Source: Actinophytocola xanthii (GTDB taxonomy: Bacteria > Actinomycetota > Actinomycetes > Mycobacteriales > Pseudonocardiaceae). From it: DNA of 64,000 bases. Position numbers and translations under genes: made by a program. Below are positions 59,911-64,000 of the stretch, piece after piece (the first letter of the stretch is position 1; each line of letters starts with the position of its first letter). The stretch lies in contig NZ_MSIE01000008.1 in the NCBI RefSeq assembly GCF_001921205.1, positions 171,017 to 235,016 of the forward strand. The letters run 5' to 3'. Below the pieces are notes generated by a model. That model saw nothing but the letters and a program-made list of their open reading frames with translations, made no database searches and was not told where the DNA came from.

Positions 59911-61062
59911 ATGGCCGGCACCCGTGTCTTCCCCGAGGACGTCCCGACCCTCGTCGACGGCGAGATCGTGCTCCGCGCCCACCGGCTCTCCGACGTGGAC
60001 GAGATCGTGGAGCAGTGCACCGATCCCGCGAGCATCCGCTGGACCACCGCGCCCGTCCCGTTCGGTCGGCAGGACGCCGTGACGTACACGACGAGTGTTG
60101 TGCCCGCCGGCTGGACCGAGGGCACCGAGTTCGGCTTCGCGGTCGAGATCCCGCATCCCGACGGGCGGCGCGCCTTCGGTGGCTCGGTGAGCCTTCGTCC
60201 GCGCGGCGACGGCGTCGCCGAGATCGCCTTCGGCCTGCACCCGGCCGTACGCGGCGGCGGCGTCTGCCGTCGGGCGGTGATCCTGCTGGTGGACTGGGGG
60301 TTCCGCACCCTGGGCCTGGACGTGGTCACCTGGTACGCCGAGGTGGGCAACTGGGCGTCCCGGCGAGTGGCCTGGGCCAGCGGCTTCAGCATGGACGGCA
60401 TGGTCCCCGGCCTGCTCCTGCAGCGCGGCGAGCGCAAGGACGCCTGGGTCGGCTCGCTGCGGGCCACCGACGCCCGCGTGCCGAGGCACGAGTGGATCGT
60501 CCCGCCGGTGCTCACCACCGAGCGCCTGCGGCTGCGCCCCCTGGTCGCCGCCGACGCCGATCGGCTCGGCGAGATGATGCTCGACGAGCGCTCCCGCTAC
60601 TTCGGCGGTCGCGTGCGCGGGGTCCGCGAGCTGCGCTCGGGCGAGGCCGCGCTGGGACGGGCCTGGGAGGCGGGTGCCCGCGGCGAGCGCTACGACTGGG
60701 CCATCGCCGACCGGGAGACCGATCACCTGCTCGGCCACATCCAGCTCTTCGACCTGGGCGGCCTGGACGACACCGAGGCCAAGCCCGGCTACCAGGTCCA
60801 CCCGGACGCCCGCGGTCACGGCTACCTGACCGAGGCCCTGGCCGCGGTGACCGAGTGGGCCTTCCGCGCCCCCGCCGAGGACGGCCTCGGCAAGCGCCGG
60901 ATCTCCCTCACCACGGCGGCGAGCAACAAGGCCTCCCGCCACGCCGCCGAACGCGCCGGCTTCACCCACATCGGCACCGAGCCGGAGGCGTTCACGATCG
61001 GCGACACCGGGTTCGACGACATGGCCGTCTACCACCGGCTCAACCCGGCCTGGCGGCCCTGA
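59911..61062 (+). CDS. Double-GNAT acetyltransferase
   Basis: 383 aa made of two RimJ/RimL-like GNAT domains in tandem. Domain 1 (residues 1-185): GLHPAVRGGGVCRRAVILLVDW, then NWASRRVAWASGF. Domain 2 (200-380): VHPDARGHGYLTEALAAVTEW and NKASRHAAERAGF. Both keep the acetyl-CoA-binding region (RxxGxx-like), though domain 1 has a degenerate glycine pattern. Possible substrates are protein N-termini or a small amine. It is divergent from the ferritin gene, with the iron boxes between them. Confidence 0.82.
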   Translation: MAGTRVFPEDVPTLVDGEIVLRAHRLSDVDEIVEQCTDPASIRWTTAPVPFGRQDAVTYTTSVVPAGWTEGTEFGFAVEIPHPDGRRAFGGSVSLRPRGDGVAEIAFGLHPAVRGGGVCRRAVILLVDWGFRTLGLDVVTWYAEVGNWASRRVAWASGFSMDGMVPGLLLQRGERKDAWVGSLRATDARVPRHEWIVPPVLTTERLRLRPLVAADADRLGEMMLDERSRYFGGRVRGVRELRSGEAALGRAWEAGARGERYDWAIADRETDHLLGHIQLFDLGGLDDTEAKPGYQVHPDARGHGYLTEALAAVTEWAFRAPAEDGLGKRRISLTTAASNKASRHAAERAGFTHIGTEPEAFTIGDTGFDDMAVYHRLNPAWRP

Positions 61063-61071
61063 ACGCCGCCC

Positions 61072-61620
61072 TCAGGCGAAGTGACGCCCGGCCGCCGGCA
61101 GCGCGAGCAGCACGATCACCAGCGGTGACCCCAGGACGACGAGGCCGAACCGCAGGAGGACGACCGGCCGGACCCAGGACGGCAACGCGCCGGCCGCGGC
61201 GCCGACGACGGCCGACGCGTCCAGGGCGCGGACGGCCGGCTCGTCGGCCCTGGCGAACGCGGCCCTGGTGTAGCGCGCGGCGAACACCTGACCCGCGCAG
61301 ACCAGGCCCACCGCGACCAGCACCAGCGGCTCGACGACCCACGACAGTAGCCGCCCGGCCCCACTGCCGGCGAGGTTGAGCCCGGCCAGGGTCGCCAACA
61401 GCGCGGCGATGCCGAGCGCCAGGACGAACTCCCAGGCCTTCTCGATGAAACCGATCCCGCACCGGGTGAGCGCCTCCGGCGGCGCGCCCTGTCGACGCAC
61501 CTCGGCCTCGGCGGCGCGCTGCGCGGCAGGCCCGCGTCGGAGCACGGTGACGGGCAGGACGACGAAGGTCGCCGCCAGCAGCAGTTGCAGCGTCGCGGCG
61601 AGGACGACGGGGATGGGCAC
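61072..61620 (-). CDS. Membrane protein of unknown function, divergent from TetR gene
   Basis: 182 aa from a GTG at 61620 with about four transmembrane helices (VVLAATLQLLLAATFVVLP, WEFVLALGIAALLATLAGL, WVVEPLVLVAVGLVCAGQVFA and FGLVVLGSPLVIVLLAL). One cysteine in RCGIGFIEK lies between helices 1 and 2. No family recognised. The start is 80 nt from the TetR gene, and two identical operator-like repeats lie between, so it is very likely TetR-controlled. Confidence 0.7.
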   Translation of the reverse strand: MPIPVVLAATLQLLLAATFVVLPVTVLRRGPAAQRAAEAEVRRQGAPPEALTRCGIGFIEKAWEFVLALGIAALLATLAGLNLAGSGAGRLLSWVVEPLVLVAVGLVCAGQVFAARYTRAAFARADEPAVRALDASAVVGAAAGALPSWVRPVVLLRFGLVVLGSPLVIVLLALPAAGRHFA

Positions 61621-61639
61621 GGCGGGCTCCCGACAGGAA

Positions 61640-61687
61640 TTGAACTAAGTGCAAGTCACCCTAGAAGATCACTTGAACTAAGTGCAA
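61640..61687. promoter_or_regulatory. Two identical TetR operators
   Basis: TTGAACTAAGTGCAA occurs at 61640-61654 and again at 61673-61687. The copies are identical and their starts are 33 bp apart, three helical turns. Each is itself a palindrome of the form TTGnACTnAGTnCAA (12 of 15 positions symmetrical). They lie between the divergent membrane-protein and TetR genes. Twin same-face palindromes strongly suggest a TetR-family operator pair. Confidence 0.8.
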
Positions 61688-61700
61688 CTAGGCTCTGCCC

Positions 61701-62390
61701 ATGCCAAGGGACGGCCTAACCACGGACCAGATCGTCCGCGCGGCGATCGACCTGCTGGACGCCGACGGCCTGGACGGGTTGACCATGCGCGGCCTCGGTC
61801 AGCGGCTGGGCTGCGCCGCGACGGCGGTGTACTGGCACGTGGAGAACAAGGACAACCTGGTCCGCCTGGCAGTCGACGAGCTCTGGCGGGAGGTTCGCCT
61901 GCCCGACCTCGAGGCGAACGACTGGCGGGCCGCGGCGACGGAGATGGCCACCGACCTGCACGCGATGGTGACCAGACACCCGTGGCTGCTCCAGGCGCTG
62001 GCCACCCACCTCGTCTACGGCCCGGGCAAGGCCCGGCACGACGACCACCTGTTCGCCGTCTACGAGCGGGCGGGTTTCGTCGGCGAGCAGGCCGACCGCG
62101 CGGTGGGCGCGGTGTTCGTGTTCGTGCTCGGCAACGCGGTCGGGCCGGCGGCCACGGTCGCGCTCAACCGCCGGCTTCGGCGCGACGGCGGCGACGCCGA
62201 GCAGGTGCTGGGCGAGGCCGTGGCGCGGGCCACCGACCTCGCCGCGTCCTACCCCCGGCTGAGCGCTCGCCTTCCGTCCCCGACCGACGACGTCAACGCG
62301 GTGTTCGCCGGCACGTTCGAGTTCGGCCTCGCCGCGCTGCTCGACGGCCTCCAGGCGCGCCTGCCGGACCAGGAGACAGCCGCCAGCTGA
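61701..62390 (+). CDS. TetR/AcrR family transcriptional regulator (TetR C-terminal type)
   Basis: 229 aa. The DNA-binding domain is TTDQIVRAAIDLLDADGLDGLTMRGLGQRLGCAATAVYWHV. The C-terminal half (LLQALATHLVYGPG, then AVFVFVLGNAVG) fits the drug-responsive TetR_C class. Expected to repress itself and the divergent membrane gene through the twin TTGnACTnAGTnCAA sites, and to release on a small ligand. Autoregulation is inference. Confidence 0.88.
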   Translation: MPRDGLTTDQIVRAAIDLLDADGLDGLTMRGLGQRLGCAATAVYWHVENKDNLVRLAVDELWREVRLPDLEANDWRAAATEMATDLHAMVTRHPWLLQALATHLVYGPGKARHDDHLFAVYERAGFVGEQADRAVGAVFVFVLGNAVGPAATVALNRRLRRDGGDAEQVLGEAVARATDLAASYPRLSARLPSPTDDVNAVFAGTFEFGLAALLDGLQARLPDQETAAS

Positions 62391-62463
62391 TCGAGCCAGT
62401 CAACGACACCCGCACAGGCCAGCTCGACCTCGAGCCGCATCGGCACACTTCGTGAAACTACTC

Positions 62464-62478
62464 CAGGAGTATCTCAAG
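62464..62478. promoter_or_regulatory. Candidate MarR operator at the marR promoter
   Basis: On the minus strand the bases read CTTGAGATACTCCTG. A near copy (13 of 15 identical) precedes the linked oxidoreductase gene at 62944-62958 in the other orientation. Overlapping it, TACTCCAGGAGTA (62459-62471) is a perfect 13-bp palindrome. It lies 14-33 nt before the MarR start. Confidence 0.5.
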
Positions 62479-62491
62479 TTAAGCTCGGTGC

Positions 62492-62914
62492 ATGGCGGTC
62501 GATGAGCTCGCGGCTTCGTTGCTGTACCAGGTGATGGCCCTGGCCGGAGAGGTCACTGGCCGGATGCACGACGGCTTGGAGCGGCTGGAGCTCACCGGAC
62601 CGACGGCGAACCTGCTGTGGATCCTCGACCCGGACGCCGAGCCGCAGCCGCTGCGCAAGCTGGCCGCCCTCATGCGGTGCGACCCCTCCAACATCAGTCT
62701 GCTCAGCGCGCAGCTGGAGGAACGGCAACTCGCCGAGCGGCGCCCACATCCTCGGGACGGGCGCGTCCGGACGCTGGTGCTGACCGCCGAAGGCCGGAAT
62801 GTGCGCGAGCAGCTTCTCGCCGTCGTCGCCAGGCACTCCCCCTTCGCTCACCTCGGCGACGACGAACAGCTGCTCCTGCGGTCCCTGCTCGCCAAGGCGC
62901 TCGCCCACCTGTAG
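62492..62914 (+). CDS. MarR-family transcriptional regulator
   Basis: 140 aa winged-helix protein: LTGPTANLLWILD, then PLRKLAALMRCDPSNISLLSAQLEERQLAERRPHPRDGRVRTLVLT, the standard MarR recognition helix and wing. A single cysteine (MRCDPS) lies in the recognition region and might sense oxidants. It precedes a quinone-oxidoreductase-like gene by 56 nt. A shared operator-like sequence occurs in front of both genes, suggesting the regulator controls itself and its neighbour. Confidence 0.85.
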   Translation: MAVDELAASLLYQVMALAGEVTGRMHDGLERLELTGPTANLLWILDPDAEPQPLRKLAALMRCDPSNISLLSAQLEERQLAERRPHPRDGRVRTLVLTAEGRNVREQLLAVVARHSPFAHLGDDEQLLLRSLLAKALAHL

Positions 62915-62943
62915 CGAGACGACCAGAACTCATTGAGCATTTC

Positions 62944-62958
62944 CTTGAGATCCTCATG
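62944..62958. promoter_or_regulatory. Candidate MarR operator at the oxidoreductase promoter
   Basis: CTTGAGATCCTCATG (plus strand) is a dyad of the form CwTGAGnnnCTCAwG. It matches 13 of 15 positions with the minus-strand sequence at 62464-62478 before marR. Its last base lies 12 nt before the ATG of the quinone oxidoreductase-like gene, so binding would block transcription or translation start. Confidence 0.55.
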
Positions 62959-62970
62959 TATTGTTCGGGC

Positions 62971-63954
62971 ATGACCACAGCGGCAGGCGCGAGACGGGTA
63001 CGACTGACCTCCACGGGAGGTCCTGAGGTGCTCCGGGTGGAGGCCATGCCGGTGCCGGAACCGGGCCCCGGACAGATCCTGATCACCACGGAGGCCGCGG
63101 GAGTGGCGTTCCACGACATCTCGACCCGCCAGGGTCTCACTCCCGGGGCTCTCCCGGAGGTCCAGGGGTTCGACGTCGTCGGGCACGTCGCGAGGGTCGG
63201 CGCCGGCGTCGCGGAGTTCACCGTCGGCCAGCGCGTCGGCGCCCTGATCGGCGCCGGCGGCTACGCGACACACGTCCTTGCGCCGGCGCTGCGGACCGCC
63301 CCGCTGCCCGAGGGACCTCCCGCCGAACACCTCGACGCGCTGATGCTCAACTACCTCACGGCCTGGCAGATGTTCCACCGGGTGGCCAGGCCGGCGCCCG
63401 GCGAGGCCGTGCTGGTGCTCGGGGCGGCCGGCGGAGTGGGGTCGGCGTTGTCCCAGATTGCCACGGCGGCGGGGGTCGAGGTCTACGGCACCTCCAGCCC
63501 GGGCAGACGCGGCCGGGTCCAGGCAGGCGGCGCCACCTGGGTCGCGGACCAGGCCGCGGTGCCCGTACCGGTCGCGGCCGTGTTCGACCCGGTGGGCGGC
63601 CCTTCGCTGGCGCGCTCCCGACGTGCCGCGAAACCGTCGGGTGTGGTCGTGTCGTACGGGTTCAGCTTCGCCACCGGAGTCGGCTACTCCAAAGCCGGCG
63701 CCATGGCGCGCACCGTCGGCGCCCTCCTGCGGGCGAAGCTCACGCCGGGTCCCCGTGTGGTCGTGCACACCGTGGCGCGCGCGGTCGACAAGGATCCCGC
63801 CGGGTTCCGAGCCGACATCGCGGCACTGGTCGAGCAACTGGCAGCCGGCGCCATCAAGCCCGAGGTCGTCACCCTGCCGCTGGAGCAGGCCGCCGAAGCC
63901 CACCGCCGCCTGGAGAACCGCGAGGTCGAAGGCAAACTGGTCCTGGTTCCGTGA
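62971..63954 (+). CDS. Zinc-free MDR-family NADPH:quinone oxidoreductase
   Basis: 327 aa, ATG at 62971. N-terminal GroES-like domain (LTSTGGPEVLRVEAMP, then GFDVVGHVARVGAGV) and a Rossmann domain with VLVLGAAGGVGSALSQIA. There are no cysteine ligands of the zinc-containing MDR enzymes, so it belongs to the QOR/crotonyl-CoA-reductase-like subgroup. Expected to reduce quinones or enones with NADPH. Likely repressed by the adjacent MarR protein. Confidence 0.85.
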   Translation: MTTAAGARRVRLTSTGGPEVLRVEAMPVPEPGPGQILITTEAAGVAFHDISTRQGLTPGALPEVQGFDVVGHVARVGAGVAEFTVGQRVGALIGAGGYATHVLAPALRTAPLPEGPPAEHLDALMLNYLTAWQMFHRVARPAPGEAVLVLGAAGGVGSALSQIATAAGVEVYGTSSPGRRGRVQAGGATWVADQAAVPVPVAAVFDPVGGPSLARSRRAAKPSGVVVSYGFSFATGVGYSKAGAMARTVGALLRAKLTPGPRVVVHTVARAVDKDPAGFRADIAALVEQLAAGAIKPEVVTLPLEQAAEAHRRLENREVEGKLVLVP

Positions 63955-63958
63955 CCAC

Positions 63959-64000
63959 CTAGGGCACGTCCGCACAGCCCTCGATCGCGGTCTTCGCGCC
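63959..64000 (-). CDS. Possible C-terminal end of a gene cut by the right edge
   Basis: On the minus strand the last bases read GAKTAIEGCADVP and then TAG at 63961-63959. That is an open stretch of only 13 codons, with no stop between it and the window edge. It may be the end of a gene continuing outside, convergent with the oxidoreductase. Too short to name. Confidence 0.25.
   Translation of the reverse strand, partial: GAKTAIEGCADVP

Overview
The window is a 64 kb piece of a high-GC actinomycete chromosome. Codon positions are dominated by G/C, GTG and TTG starts are frequent, and genes often overlap as ATGA or GTGA. The gene content (IdeR-type iron boxes, CopC/CopD/YcnI, an ECF sigma fused to a zinc-finger anti-sigma, an XRE-TPR regulator, DUF5926, TM0106-type nuclease, BfrB-like ferritin) points to the order Pseudonocardiales or a close relative. 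That placement is inference from family content, not a database hit. The region looks like ordinary chromosome: there is no phage, IS element or CRISPR array, one tRNA-Gly, and one inverted-repeat element of unknown nature.

Layout. 1-4.3 kb: truncated TetR gene, two small unknowns divergent from an XRE-TPR regulator, and a phosphotransferase. 4.3-7.2 kb: a four-gene copper operon (membrane protein, YcnI, CopC, CopD). 7.2-13.4 kb: a QorR/quinone-reductase divergent pair, a large FAD/Fe-S dehydrogenase and an OmpR-type two-component system. 13.4-19.3 kb: a RecB-like nuclease, SDRs, an aldo/keto reductase, an acetyltransferase and two 36-residue single-span membrane proteins.

19.4-35.3 kb: a long co-directional (minus-strand) cell-surface glycan locus. 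It holds a membrane glycosyltransferase-like protein, a GT2 enzyme, a methyltransferase, a flippase-like protein, an SGNH O-acetyltransferase-like protein, three paralogous SHOCT-like proteins, a three-domain GT/GT/FkbM protein and two acyltransferase-3 proteins. Spacing is tight throughout, so it probably makes and decorates one envelope glycan.

35.4-39.3 kb: MsrA, tRNA-Gly, a membrane-bound ECF sigma and an Fpg/Nei glycosylase. 39.4-51 kb: three related modules built from LytS-type kinase, LytTR regulator, small DUF485-like membrane protein and sodium:solute symporter. The third module lacks its own kinase and regulator, but its promoter carries a perfect tandem repeat that fits the published LytTR half-site consensus. 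The first two modules probably sense carboxylates and may control all three symporters (inference).

51-64 kb: a SigE-family sigma with a membrane partner, rhodanese, DUF4328, an orphan P450, a GDPD, DUF5926, DUF952, PhoD, a BfrB-type ferritin with two IdeR boxes, a double GNAT protein, a TetR/membrane-protein pair with twin operators, and a MarR/quinone-oxidoreductase pair with a shared operator-like sequence.

The points most worth following are the surface-glycan locus with its three-domain enzyme and TQxV-bearing paralogs, the triplicated LytS/LytTR-symporter modules with the LytTR boxes, and the several operators readable directly from the DNA.
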